From contig JAFQPV010000322.1 in the NCBI GenBank assembly GCA_017411585.1, positions 1 through 7,892 of the forward strand: DNA of 7,892 nucleotides, written 5' to 3'. Position 1 is the stretch's first letter; each line of letters begins with the position of its first letter. The stretch comes from Clostridia bacterium (lineage in GTDB: Bacteria; Bacillota; Clostridia; UBA1381; UMGS1253). A program made the translations under genes and the position numbers. Below, in pieces: positions 1-7,160 of the stretch. The notes under the pieces are model-generated. The model worked only from the letters and a program-made list of their open reading frames with translations. It was not told the DNA's origin and made no database searches.

Positions 1-1
1 G

Positions 2-1246
2 GGGTCCATGGAGACGGGTAAATTTAATATCTCGGGCAATTTGTTTGACGAGCCGGTGCGCGTACTCATATTAGACACGCATTCCTATGTTTGCTACGAT
101 AATAGCACAAATGCATCGCTGACCGGCAAATTCTACGTGCCCGGCACGAAGGTTATCAGTGAAGCAAATACCGGGACAAGCTCCTGGGCCGTTACGGATA
201 ACGAGGATGGCACACACAGTATGGAGGTTGCCATTCCGGTAAAGAAAGTCGAAAACATTATCGGTTTCGTCTTTTTAAAGAAGTCCTTAAATGATGCAGA
301 CCTTTATTTAAAGGATATTCGCTCCACCCTGCTCATTTTGACGCTTGTGACGAGTTTACTTATGGCACTTATGAGCTTCTTGCTTGCAAATGTCATCACC
401 TCGCCTTTAATTCGCCTCACAAAAGCAGTTGAAGAAATTTCCGAGGGTGAGTTTAACCAAAAGGTCGAAGTCATCGGACACGACGAAATTGCGCGTCTGG
501 GCGAATCGTTTAACAATATGACCGGCAAGCTGACACTGATGGAAGAAAAGCGCAAGCAGTTTGTTTCCGATGCTTCACATGAGCTTAAAACGCCGCTTGC
601 AACCATTCGTCTTTCCTGTGAGTCTGCAAAAGCTGCCTTGTCAAGCGGCGCAGCAGGCATTGAAATGGCAGACGAATTTATGGACGATATCACCGGCGAA
701 ATTGACCGTTTGAACCGCATCATTGAAAAGCTGCTTGCAATGACGAAAAACGATTCTCAGGTGGTGCGCAGCGATATCACAACTGTAGATTTGCACAATA
801 TGATTGTTTCCGTTATCAAAAAGCTTTCTCCGCTTGCGCGCGAAAAAAACATTAGTCTTTCTTTTGTCGGTGAGGATGATGAAAACCACATTCAGATGCT
901 GGCAGATTACGACAAGCTTTACGAGGCTGTGTATAACATCGCGGACAACAGTATCAAGTATACCAATGAAGACGGTATGGTAAAAATTACGCTTCGCGGT
1001 GACATCACAAAAACCATTATTGAAATCGAGGACAACGGCATCGGTATCCCGAAGGATCAAGAGGGCTTGATTTTCGACCGCTTCTACCGCGTAGACCGTG
1101 CACGTGCGCGCGACACCGGTGGTACAGGTCTCGGTTTATCCATTGCAAATGATGCCATACAGGCGCACGGCGGACACATTGAGCTCATCAGCTCCGAGGG
1201 TGTCGGCAGTAAATTCATCATTGTTTTGCCGTATTCAGGCAAATAA
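2..1246 (+). CDS. Sensor histidine kinase, WalK/PhoR-like, 5' end outside the window
   Basis: Membrane sensor kinase of a two-component system; it would autophosphorylate on His and pass the phosphate to a response regulator, probably encoded just upstream outside the window. Numbering from the ATG at base 8: residues about 1-105 form an extracytoplasmic PAS/Cache-like sensor, 106-130 a transmembrane helix, about 125-180 a HAMP linker, then HisKA with the phospho-acceptor His191 in SDASHELKTPL. The HATPase domain shows an N-box (NIADNSIKYT, 310-319), G1 (EDNGIGIP, 341-348), F-box (IFDRFYRVD) and G2 (GGTGLGLSI, 371-379), so the catalytic core is intact. There is no cytoplasmic PAS between HAMP and HisKA. 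The first transmembrane helix needed to place the sensor outside is missing, and the frame stays open to the window edge, so the true start lies upstream and the ATG at 8 is probably internal. The exact stimulus cannot be read from the sequence. Confidence 0.94.
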   Translation, partial: GSMETGKFNISGNLFDEPVRVLILDTHSYVCYDNSTNASLTGKFYVPGTKVISEANTGTSSWAVTDNEDGTHSMEVAIPVKKVENIIGFVFLKKSLNDADLYLKDIRSTLLILTLVTSLLMALMSFLLANVITSPLIRLTKAVEEISEGEFNQKVEVIGHDEIARLGESFNNMTGKLTLMEEKRKQFVSDASHELKTPLATIRLSCESAKAALSSGAAGIEMADEFMDDITGEIDRLNRIIEKLLAMTKNDSQVVRSDITTVDLHNMIVSVIKKLSPLAREKNISLSFVGEDDENHIQMLADYDKLYEAVYNIADNSIKYTNEDGMVKITLRGDITKTIIEIEDNGIGIPKDQEGLIFDRFYRVDRARARDTGGTGLGLSIANDAIQAHGGHIELISSEGVGSKFIIVLPYSGK

Positions 1247-1264
1247 ATTATGTTTTTTCGCATA

Positions 1265-1295
1265 TTTAACAGTTTTGTAATGTTTCTATGTTAAA
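1265..1295. promoter_or_regulatory. Inverted repeat with weak promoter-like element upstream of the GerMN gene
   Basis: In the 80-base gap between the kinase and GerMN genes, TTTAACA (1265-1271) and TGTTAAA (1289-1295) are perfect inverted 7-mers separated by 17 bases. TTAACA (1266-1271) matches five of six bases of a -35 box, but the best -10 (TATGTT, 1287-1292) leaves only a 15-base spacer. It could be an operator for the cognate response regulator, a weak internal promoter, or chance in AT-rich DNA. Confidence 0.25.
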
Positions 1296-1326
1296 CTGAT
1301 AGATAGAGCGAAAGGTTGGTGGATTT

Positions 1327-2334
1327 ATGCGCCTAACAAAAAAAGCAAAAACAATTATTGCCGTCGTACTGACTGCTATACTGCTTATCGCAGCAGCGAT
1401 TGCGGCATATATGCTTTTCAAGCCGGATGCACAGGGAACGAAACAGACTTTTACACTCTACTTTTTAGACAGCACCGGCGCAAATTTTTCAACAGAAACA
1501 CGTAGTATTGAAATCACAGATGATGTAGCTGCGGATGATACAAAGTTGCTTTCCTTACTTGTAAACGAGTTGATTGCCGGTCCGAAGGATTCCGTTGTAA
1601 ACAAACGTGCAATTCCGGCAGAGGCAGAGCTGCTCTCGCTTACAATTGGTGAAGACAAAATTGCGACCGTGAATTTTTCCGATGCATTTAAGTCCAAAAC
1701 AGATTTAGAAAACAATTTCGCCGTATGCTCGATTGTATTAACGCTTTGTGAAACCGGCAAGGCTGAAAAGGTCGCCGTACAGGTAAACGGTAAGGAAATG
1801 ATTGGTCAAGGCAAGGTGCCGCTTGGTGCACTCGGTCGCGCGGATATCGTGAATGCCGCTACACCGAAGGAAGCCGATACGCAAAAGACCATTACGCTGT
1901 TTTATCCGGATGCAAAAGCTGAAAAGCTACTCACAGAAGAGCGCGCACTGCAGGTGGACGGCGACACAATGACCGCCGCTTTGGTTTTATCCGAGCTGAT
2001 TAAGGGGACTACCCTTCCGGATGCAGTCAATGTCATTCCTTCCTCGACAAAGGTGCTTTCCTGCGAAACAAAAGAAGGTATTTGCTATGTAAATCTCTCG
2101 AAAGATTTTATTGCAAAGAAGCCGGAAGGCAGCGCAGCAGAAACAATGGTTGTTGATTCGATTGTGCACACGCTGACCAATTTAGACGGTGTGACAAAGG
2201 TTATGTTCTTAATCGAAGGCGAAAAGGTCGAAACCTACGGTCAGATGATTTTTGACGAGCCGTTTGAAAAAGAACTCGAAGCACCTGCTGCAGAACCTCT
2301 GCCTGATGCAGAAGCCGAAACAGCAGAAGAATAA
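1327..2334 (+). CDS. Membrane-anchored protein with two tandem GerMN domains
   Basis: The 335-residue protein has a short basic N-terminus (MRLTKKAK), one hydrophobic segment (about 9-31) and a large extracytoplasmic part. That part repeats one fold twice: about 40-160 and 186-305. Matching landmarks are LLSLLVNELIAGP (74-86) with ALVLSELIKG (218-227), then IPAEAELLSLTI with IPSSTKVLSCET, then ATVNFSDAFKSK with CYVNLSKDFIAKK. This is the pattern of the GerMN (sporulation/germination) domain family found in GerM and LpqB; the biochemical role of the family is not settled. No lipobox cysteine follows the hydrophobic segment (first Cys at 134), so I infer a signal anchor rather than a lipoprotein. 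The C-terminus (310-335) is acidic, rich in Glu, Ala and Pro. A GGTGG site lies 4 bases before the ATG and AAAGG lies 11 before it. Co-orientation with the kinase suggests a shared envelope function, but the 80-base gap leaves room for separate transcription. Confidence 0.85.
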   Translation: MRLTKKAKTIIAVVLTAILLIAAAIAAYMLFKPDAQGTKQTFTLYFLDSTGANFSTETRSIEITDDVAADDTKLLSLLVNELIAGPKDSVVNKRAIPAEAELLSLTIGEDKIATVNFSDAFKSKTDLENNFAVCSIVLTLCETGKAEKVAVQVNGKEMIGQGKVPLGALGRADIVNAATPKEADTQKTITLFYPDAKAEKLLTEERALQVDGDTMTAALVLSELIKGTTLPDAVNVIPSSTKVLSCETKEGICYVNLSKDFIAKKPEGSAAETMVVDSIVHTLTNLDGVTKVMFLIEGEKVETYGQMIFDEPFEKELEAPAAEPLPDAEAETAEE

Positions 2335-2340
2335 AGATTA

Positions 2341-2372
2341 AACGCTATGGTATATTCGCCATAGCGTTTTTT
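2341..2372 (+). terminator. Intrinsic terminator of the kinase-GerMN block
   Basis: A perfect 10-bp stem, AACGCTATGG pairing with CCATAGCGTT, closes an 8-base loop and runs into TTTTTT (2367-2372). It begins 7 bases after the GerMN stop codon, as expected for the end of the plus-strand unit. Confidence 0.93.
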
Positions 2373-2419
2373 GTATATTGAACCGCACCTGTGCGTAACT
2401 GGTAGTATAAGAGTAAGAC
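2373..2419. other. Unassigned spacer between the two convergent terminators
   Basis: No gene is visible. The stretch has a small near-palindrome CGCAC-CT-GTGCG (2384-2395) and an AT-rich TAGTATAA. Neither is enough to call an RNA or promoter. The whole gap 2335-2540 is otherwise filled by the three hairpins listed separately. Confidence 0.4.
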
Positions 2420-2460
2420 AAAAAACCGACCGATATCCTTATGGATTTCGGTCGGTTTTA
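2420..2460 (-). terminator. Bidirectional intrinsic terminator, mainly for the minus-strand prsA-like unit
   Basis: A 12-bp perfect stem (AAAACCGACCGA, 2422-2433, with TCGGTCGGTTTT, 2448-2459) continues past a T-T mismatch into ATCC/GGAT around a TTAT loop. Read on the minus strand it ends in six Ts, and on the plus strand in four Ts then A, so it suits the minus strand best but could work both ways. It lies 81 bases downstream of the isomerase stop codon. Confidence 0.88.
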
Positions 2461-2506
2461 ACAAGGCTATTCGCCAAAATATTGCTTTTTAAGGCTTATT
2501 ATTCAT

Positions 2507-2537
2507 AACAACATTCACGCTTCGGGTGGATGTTGTT
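2507..2537. other. Hairpin immediately after the prsA-like stop codon
   Basis: AACAACAT (2507-2514) pairs with ATGTTGTT (2530-2537), and CAC pairs with GTG inside, around a TTCG-containing loop. The pair in between is U-G (a wobble) in plus-strand RNA but C-A (a mismatch) in minus-strand RNA, so the fold is better on the plus strand. Neither side has a clean U-tract. It starts 3 bases past the isomerase stop and may protect that mRNA's 3' end or help termination weakly; this role is inferred. Confidence 0.5.
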
Positions 2538-2540
2538 GAA

Positions 2541-3584
2541 TTATTTAATTTTATCTAATGCCTTTGTGTTCTTTTCAACTTTTGCATTCGGTACCCAGTC
2601 ATCCATTACCAATGCTTCATAGCGATCATACGCAATCTGGCTCTTTAACTGTTCTTTCAAATCTTCGTAAGCGCCAAATGCTTCCGGATTAGATTCTAAT
2701 CTCTTAATAATGTGATAACCATATGGCACCTCAACAAGCTCGCTGACTTCACCAACTTCAAGTGCATATGCGCCGTCATCAAACTCCTGCACCATCTGAC
2801 CGTCATTGTGGTTGAATGTGTAGCCTTCGTCAAAGGAGGTTTCTACATCCTCGGAATATTCACGCATCAACTTTTCAAAGTCCTCGCCTGCTTTAATTCT
2901 GTCCAAGATCGCCTGCGCTTCAGCCTTTGCCTCTTCCTTAGTACGTGTAATACCTTCCTGCGGGTTTTCAGACATAATTAAAATATGCTTTGCAGTAATC
3001 GCAGAACTGTAATACTCATTCTTTACATTTTCATACTGCGCCTGCAGTTCTTCTTCCGTTACCGCAGTAATCTTTTCATCTTCCGTTACATAATGTGTTT
3101 CAACCTTTGTAGCAAGCGCAAGCTTTCTAAAGAAATCCTTTAAAGTATCTTTGGTAACCTGCCACTTCTTCAGCTGCTCTTCTAATGCACCTGCACCGCC
3201 ATACATCTGCTCGATGTAAGAATTAAAGCTTTGATCAGCATAAGCAATCTCGTCAGCCGTTAAAGAAATGCCAGCTTCTTCCGCTTTTTGTGCCTGCACA
3301 TAAATCATAACAAACTCATCAATTGCCTTATCCTTGGCAACATCAATTGCCTTGCGGTTGTCCACTTCCACCGTGGTCCAGTTTTCCTCAACCGTCGAAT
3401 CAAAATTCATTTCAGATGCAATCTGCACTTTAAGTGTGTCTAACATAAAGTTAAACTCACCGCCGGTCACTGCTTCACCGTTAATCACCAGCACCTCATT
3501 TAAATCCACAACCTCACAGCCGGACATTACGCCAACCATCAGCGCCAAACACATAAATACGCATGCTATTGCTCTAAATTTCAT
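2541..3584 (-). CDS. prsA: PrsA-type lipoprotein peptidyl-prolyl cis-trans isomerase (parvulin family)
   Basis: An extracytoplasmic foldase: parvulin domains isomerise peptidyl-proline bonds, and PrsA lipoproteins help exported proteins fold at the membrane-wall interface. From the chosen ATG the protein has 347 residues. It has a signal peptide (MKFRAI then a hydrophobic run 6-20) ending in a lipobox-like MSGC, with Cys23 as lipidation site; a helical N-terminal chaperone region about 24-195; and a rotamase domain about 197-296 that opens with AKHILI (His200) and closes with YGYHIIK (His291). The internal segment DGQMVQEFDDGAYALEVGEVSELVE fits the family, but the common GGDLG motif is replaced by DEGYTF. 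The ATG at 3584 is preferred because AAGGAAG lies 7 bases before it and the signal peptide then begins normally. An in-frame GTG at 3617 also has an AGGAG site and would add 11 residues. The gene follows mfd by 73 bases and seems to have its own promoter. The symbol follows family resemblance. Confidence 0.9.
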   Translation of the reverse strand: MKFRAIACVFMCLALMVGVMSGCEVVDLNEVLVINGEAVTGGEFNFMLDTLKVQIASEMNFDSTVEENWTTVEVDNRKAIDVAKDKAIDEFVMIYVQAQKAEEAGISLTADEIAYADQSFNSYIEQMYGGAGALEEQLKKWQVTKDTLKDFFRKLALATKVETHYVTEDEKITAVTEEELQAQYENVKNEYYSSAITAKHILIMSENPQEGITRTKEEAKAEAQAILDRIKAGEDFEKLMREYSEDVETSFDEGYTFNHNDGQMVQEFDDGAYALEVGEVSELVEVPYGYHIIKRLESNPEAFGAYEDLKEQLKSQIAYDRYEALVMDDWVPNAKVEKNTKALDKIK

Positions 3585-3591
3585 ATAAATA

Positions 3592-3598
3592 CTTCCTT
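3592..3598 (-). promoter_or_regulatory. Ribosome binding site for the ATG start of the prsA-like gene
   Basis: Reads AAGGAAG on the minus strand, 7 bases before the ATG at 3584. It favours this start over the upstream in-frame GTG at 3617, which has its own AGGAG about 5 bases before it. Confidence 0.7.
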
Positions 3599-3603
3599 TC
3601 CCT

Positions 3604-3617
3604 GTGTGCGAGCACAC
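3604..3617. repeat. 14-base palindrome in the prsA-like leader
   Basis: GTGTGC and GCACAC are perfect inverted 6-mers around a 2-base centre. It lies in the predicted 5' leader between the two candidate ribosome sites, and the upstream GTG candidate start is its first three bases on the minus strand. It could be a protein-binding site or a small RNA hairpin (5 bp with a four-base loop). Confidence 0.5.
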
Positions 3618-3643
3618 TTTTTCTCCTAAAACTTCATGAAATC

Positions 3644-3672
3644 ATTATAGCAGGTATTTATGAAAACTGCAA
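3644..3672 (-). promoter_or_regulatory. Predicted sigma-A-type promoter for the prsA-like gene
   Basis: On the minus strand there is a consensus -10 TATAAT (3644-3649) preceded by TG at the extended -10 position (TGCTATAAT). Seventeen bases further upstream is TTGCAG (3667-3672), matching only the TTG of a -35. The -35 lies within the last codons of mfd. A start near 3637 would give a leader of about 50 bases containing the palindrome at 3604-3617. Confidence 0.65.
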
Positions 3673-6600
3673 TTCTTTCATGCGTTGTAATATAAACTTA
3701 ATATTCTGCAATTTCTCTTCAGAGGTCAGTTTTTTTGCTTTATAGGAAAGATAAGGACGTTCTCCGGCAGAAAACAAAATTTGGCCGTTATATTCCCCGA
3801 CAATGCGCAAAACAAGTGTCATATCTGCACTGGCCGCATCGAAGCGCAACAGCACATTATCGTCTTTTTCCGAGATTTCCGTAATCTTTAAATCCTTGGC
3901 ATATGCCTTCACAAGCGCAACATCTAAAACGCCGCACACCTCTGTCGGAATGTCACCGAAACGATCCTCCAGCTCCTCTTCAACCGCATAACGGTCTTGC
4001 AAGTCGCTGATAGCAGCTATGCGCTTATACATATCAATTCGCGTTTCCTGGCTACGGATATAGCTTTCCGGAATATGGGCATTGACATGAAAATCAATCG
4101 CTGTCTCAAGCTGCTCTTCCGGCGCTTTACCACTGAGCTCATCCACGCTTTCTTTTAGCAGCTTACAATACATATCGTAACCGACTGCATCCATATGACC
4201 GTGCTGCTGCTCACCCAAAAGATTGCCTGCGCCGCGGATTTCCAAATCACGCATAGCAATTTTAAATCCTGAACCAAACTCCGTAAATTCACGCACGGCA
4301 CTCAGTCGTTTTTGTGCAATTTCGCTCATGACCAAGCTCTTGCTATATGTCAAATAAGCATATGCCAGTCTGTTCGAGCGTCCGACTCTGCCACGCAGCT
4401 GATACAGCTGCGAAAGTCCCATTTTGTCTGCATTTTCTATAATAATCGTATTTACATTGGAGATATCCAGCCCGGTTTCAATGATGGTAGTACATACAAG
4501 CACATTGGTCTCGCCTTCCATAAAATCCATCATAACGCGTTCAAGCGCGTCCTCACCCATCTTGCCGTGGCCAACACCAACGCGTGCCTCCGGAATTAAC
4601 GTTTGCAAGTGACTCGCCTTTGTATGAATGCCGTTAACCTTGTTGTAAAGATAATACACCTGACCGCCGCGCGCAAGTTCTTTTTTAATCGCTTCGACTA
4701 GCACATTCTCATCATGCTCCATGACATACGTCTGCACCGGATACCGATTCTGCGGCGGCTGCGAAATCACACTCATATCGCGAATGTTCACCATCGCCAT
4801 ATGCAATGTTCGCGGAATCGGTGTCGCCGAAAGCGTTAATACATCCACGTTTTTGCGAATTTCTTTCAACTTTTCTTTATGAGCAACACCAAAACGCTGC
4901 TCCTCATCTATAATCAAAAGACCTAAGTCCCTGAATTCCAAATCCTTCTGCAAAATGCGGTGCGTGCCGATAATCACATCGACCTCGCCCGTTTTCAGCT
5001 TTTGAATAATCTTCTTTTGCTCTGCTGCTGTACGAAAACGTGAAAGCATTTCAACCTTAATCGGAAAATTCTGCATGCGCTGCATAAATGTATGGTAATG
5101 CTGCATCGCAAGAATCGTGGTCGGCACCAAATACGCAACCTGCTTTGAATCCATTACAGCTTTAAACGCAGCACGGATGGCAACCTCCGTTTTTCCGTAG
5201 CCGACATCGCCGCAAAGCAGTCTGTCCATTGGGCGCGTGGATTCCATATCCTTTTTCACTTCTTCGATACTGCGTAGCTGATCCGGTGTTTCCGAATACG
5301 CAAAACCGTCCTCAAACTCGCGTTGCCATGGTGTATCTTCTGAAAAGGCAAAGCCCTGCATACGTGAGCGTTCACCGTACAGGCGAATCAAGTGTTGTGC
5401 TAAATCCGAAGCAGAAGCTTTCACACGCGCTTTGGTTTTATTCCAATCCGTTCCGCCAAGGCGGTTGACTTTAACAGTTTTACCTGTGCCGCCGATATAT
5501 TTGTAGAGCATATCCAACTGATCCACCGGCACATATAAATTGTCGGTACCATGGTAAGAAACCTTTAAATAGTCCTTCGTCACACCATCCACCGTCAGCT
5601 TGGCAATACCGTCATATCTGCCAATGCCGTGCGCCTGATGTACAACATAGTCGCCAGGCTGAATATCCGTAAAGGAACGCAATTTGTTGGCACCGTCCGG
5701 CTTTGCACCGCGGCCGCTTCTGCGTTTTTTCTCCTGAAACACTTCTCGGTCGCTGATAAGCGCAAAACGAATATCCGGGTATTCAAAGCCGCCGGATATG
5801 CTGCCGGTGCTGACAGATAAGATGCCTTCATGGAAGGTTTCCGGTGTCTTAATATAAACACATTCGATATCATTATTATTTAATTCAGTTGAAAAGCTCT
5901 CCGCGCGTGCAGATGCGCCTGCAAGCACAAGAACGGTTGCTTTCTTTTGATGATAATCTCTTAAATCCTCGGTCAAAAAGTCCATTTTCCCGTGAAAACT
6001 GTTCATCGAACGAGACATTAGATTATAGCTTGCCGCCGCACGAAATTCAGCCGAGGATGCATTAATCGCTGACATCGTAAGCATCGGCAGGGCATTCATT
6101 TTTTGTACAAGCGTTTTATACTCTGCCCAAAGCCCCTTTGTCTTCGGCAAAATTAGTGCACGCTCCATCAAATCCGTAAGCGTTTCCGAAAGTTCTATCT
6201 CTGTTGCTTTTGCATTCTGAGAAACCGTTTTCGGTTCATCCACAAATATAACAGCGCCCGAAAAATAATCCAGAACAGTTGAAATTTGAGGATAAATACG
6301 GTTTATATATCTGTCCACTGATGCAAAATACAATTTTTCCGTAAAGCTTTCTATATCTGCACTGATTCTGGCGCAGTACGCTTCATCCCCTTTTTGAGCG
6401 TACTTTTTAAGCTCTTTTTTCAGAGCTTCGACAATTGCATCACGCCGCTGCGGCGTATAGAGTGCTTCTCTGCAAGCAATAACCTCTGCACTCTCTGTCT
6501 TTTCTATCGAGACCTGCGTGCCAACATCAAAAAATCGGATGGAGTCTACCTCGTCATCAAAAAACTCTATACGCACCGGTTCGTCATAGTTTGGCGAAAA

Positions 6601-7143
6601 CACGTCCAAAATACCGCCACGCATGGAAAACTGTCCAATACCCTCTACCGTATCACAGCGTTCATAACCAAGCTCAATCAGCTTAATACATAACGTCTCC
6701 AGGTTGAAGACAGCACCAAGTTCAAAACTTAATACAGTGTTTTTAAACAGCTCCGGCGGCACAGTATACTGCAAAAGCGCCTCTATACTTGTAACCGCAA
6801 TTGCGTCCTCGCGCTCTGTAATGTGCTTTAATGCGCGCAAACGCGCATAAGCGGTCTCACGGCTGACAGAGTCAACCTCGTAATAAATATAATCTTTGGA
6901 GGTAAACAAGCACGTGCGCATACCGGCAAAGAACTTCAAATCTTCAAACAGCATACGCGCTTCATAATCCGAGGCCGAAACGACCAGCGCACGCGCACTT
7001 TTTTCGTGCATCACGCTTGCGATAAAGTGCGCCTTTTGCGCTGCATTCGAGCAAACAACACTGACCGGTGAAACGCCGCGTTTGAGCGTTTCACAGATAC
7101 TTGTATATTCTGCGCTTTTATTTAAAACATTTAAAAGATGCAC
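3658..7143 (-). CDS. mfd: Transcription-repair coupling factor Mfd
   Basis: A cytoplasmic ATP-dependent DNA translocase that pushes stalled RNA polymerase off lesions and recruits UvrA. It has 1161 residues, the usual full length. Domains in order: UvrB-homology region about 1-340, with QFSMRGGILDVFSP (171-184) and no intact Walker A, as is usual there; RNA polymerase-interacting CarD-like domain about 489-560, with GDYVVHQAHGIGRYDG (497-512); then two RecG-like helicase lobes with Walker A GDVGYGKTE (645-653), DEEQ (746-749), SATPIPRTL (772-780) and motif VI QLRGRVGRSNR (915-925). Next come the translocation region (REFTEFGSGFKIAMRDLEIRG, about 951-971) and the C-terminal TRCF domain about 1010-1110. 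All key motifs are present. The start is a GTG, chosen because a perfect GGAGGTGA lies 6 bases before it and only 17 bases separate it from pth, implying co-transcription. There are no signs of transfer or damage. Confidence 0.98.
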   Translation of the reverse strand: MHLLNVLNKSAEYTSICETLKRGVSPVSVVCSNAAQKAHFIASVMHEKSARALVVSASDYEARMLFEDLKFFAGMRTCLFTSKDYIYYEVDSVSRETAYARLRALKHITEREDAIAVTSIEALLQYTVPPELFKNTVLSFELGAVFNLETLCIKLIELGYERCDTVEGIGQFSMRGGILDVFSPNYDEPVRIEFFDDEVDSIRFFDVGTQVSIEKTESAEVIACREALYTPQRRDAIVEALKKELKKYAQKGDEAYCARISADIESFTEKLYFASVDRYINRIYPQISTVLDYFSGAVIFVDEPKTVSQNAKATEIELSETLTDLMERALILPKTKGLWAEYKTLVQKMNALPMLTMSAINASSAEFRAAASYNLMSRSMNSFHGKMDFLTEDLRDYHQKKATVLVLAGASARAESFSTELNNNDIECVYIKTPETFHEGILSVSTGSISGGFEYPDIRFALISDREVFQEKKRRSGRGAKPDGANKLRSFTDIQPGDYVVHQAHGIGRYDGIAKLTVDGVTKDYLKVSYHGTDNLYVPVDQLDMLYKYIGGTGKTVKVNRLGGTDWNKTKARVKASASDLAQHLIRLYGERSRMQGFAFSEDTPWQREFEDGFAYSETPDQLRSIEEVKKDMESTRPMDRLLCGDVGYGKTEVAIRAAFKAVMDSKQVAYLVPTTILAMQHYHTFMQRMQNFPIKVEMLSRFRTAAEQKKIIQKLKTGEVDVIIGTHRILQKDLEFRDLGLLIIDEEQRFGVAHKEKLKEIRKNVDVLTLSATPIPRTLHMAMVNIRDMSVISQPPQNRYPVQTYVMEHDENVLVEAIKKELARGGQVYYLYNKVNGIHTKASHLQTLIPEARVGVGHGKMGEDALERVMMDFMEGETNVLVCTTIIETGLDISNVNTIIIENADKMGLSQLYQLRGRVGRSNRLAYAYLTYSKSLVMSEIAQKRLSAVREFTEFGSGFKIAMRDLEIRGAGNLLGEQQHGHMDAVGYDMYCKLLKESVDELSGKAPEEQLETAIDFHVNAHIPESYIRSQETRIDMYKRIAAISDLQDRYAVEEELEDRFGDIPTEVCGVLDVALVKAYAKDLKITEISEKDDNVLLRFDAASADMTLVLRIVGEYNGQILFSAGERPYLSYKAKKLTSEEKLQNIKFILQRMKELQFS

Positions 7144-7149
7144 TTTATC

Positions 7150-7157
7150 TCACCTCC
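7150..7157 (-). promoter_or_regulatory. Strong ribosome binding site fixing the GTG start of mfd
   Basis: Reads GGAGGTGA on the minus strand, ending 6 bases before the GTG at 7143. It sits wholly in the 17-base pth-mfd gap and decides for the GTG over any later ATG. Confidence 0.88.
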
Positions 7158-7160
7158 GAC

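Noticed and set aside
8..10. ATG at base 8 as the real start of the histidine kinase
   Set aside because: The frame is open to the window edge, and starting here would leave the sensor domain without the first transmembrane helix needed for export.
304..1060. Two long minus-strand open frames inside the kinase gene
   Set aside because: They overlap a kinase whose motifs all lie in the plus frame, have no family resemblance, and look like shadows of its codon pattern.
2373..2419. Small RNA or promoter between the two terminators
   Set aside because: The near-palindrome is only 4-5 bp, the -10-like TAGTATAA has no matching -35, and a terminator follows within a few bases.
3604..3622. Palindrome plus TTTTT read as a plus-strand terminator
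   Set aside because: The 2-base centre leaves a very short stem, no plus-strand gene lies upstream after the terminator at 2341-2372, and the position in the minus-strand leader is a better explanation.
4312..4612. Plus-strand open frames inside mfd
   Set aside because: They lie opposite conserved helicase motifs of Mfd and show no recognisable protein features.
5595..5873. Minus-strand 92-codon frame overlapping mfd in another frame
   Set aside because: It overlaps the CarD-like region of Mfd on the same strand and its sequence is basic and Cys/Arg-rich without domain signs, as expected for an out-of-frame reading.
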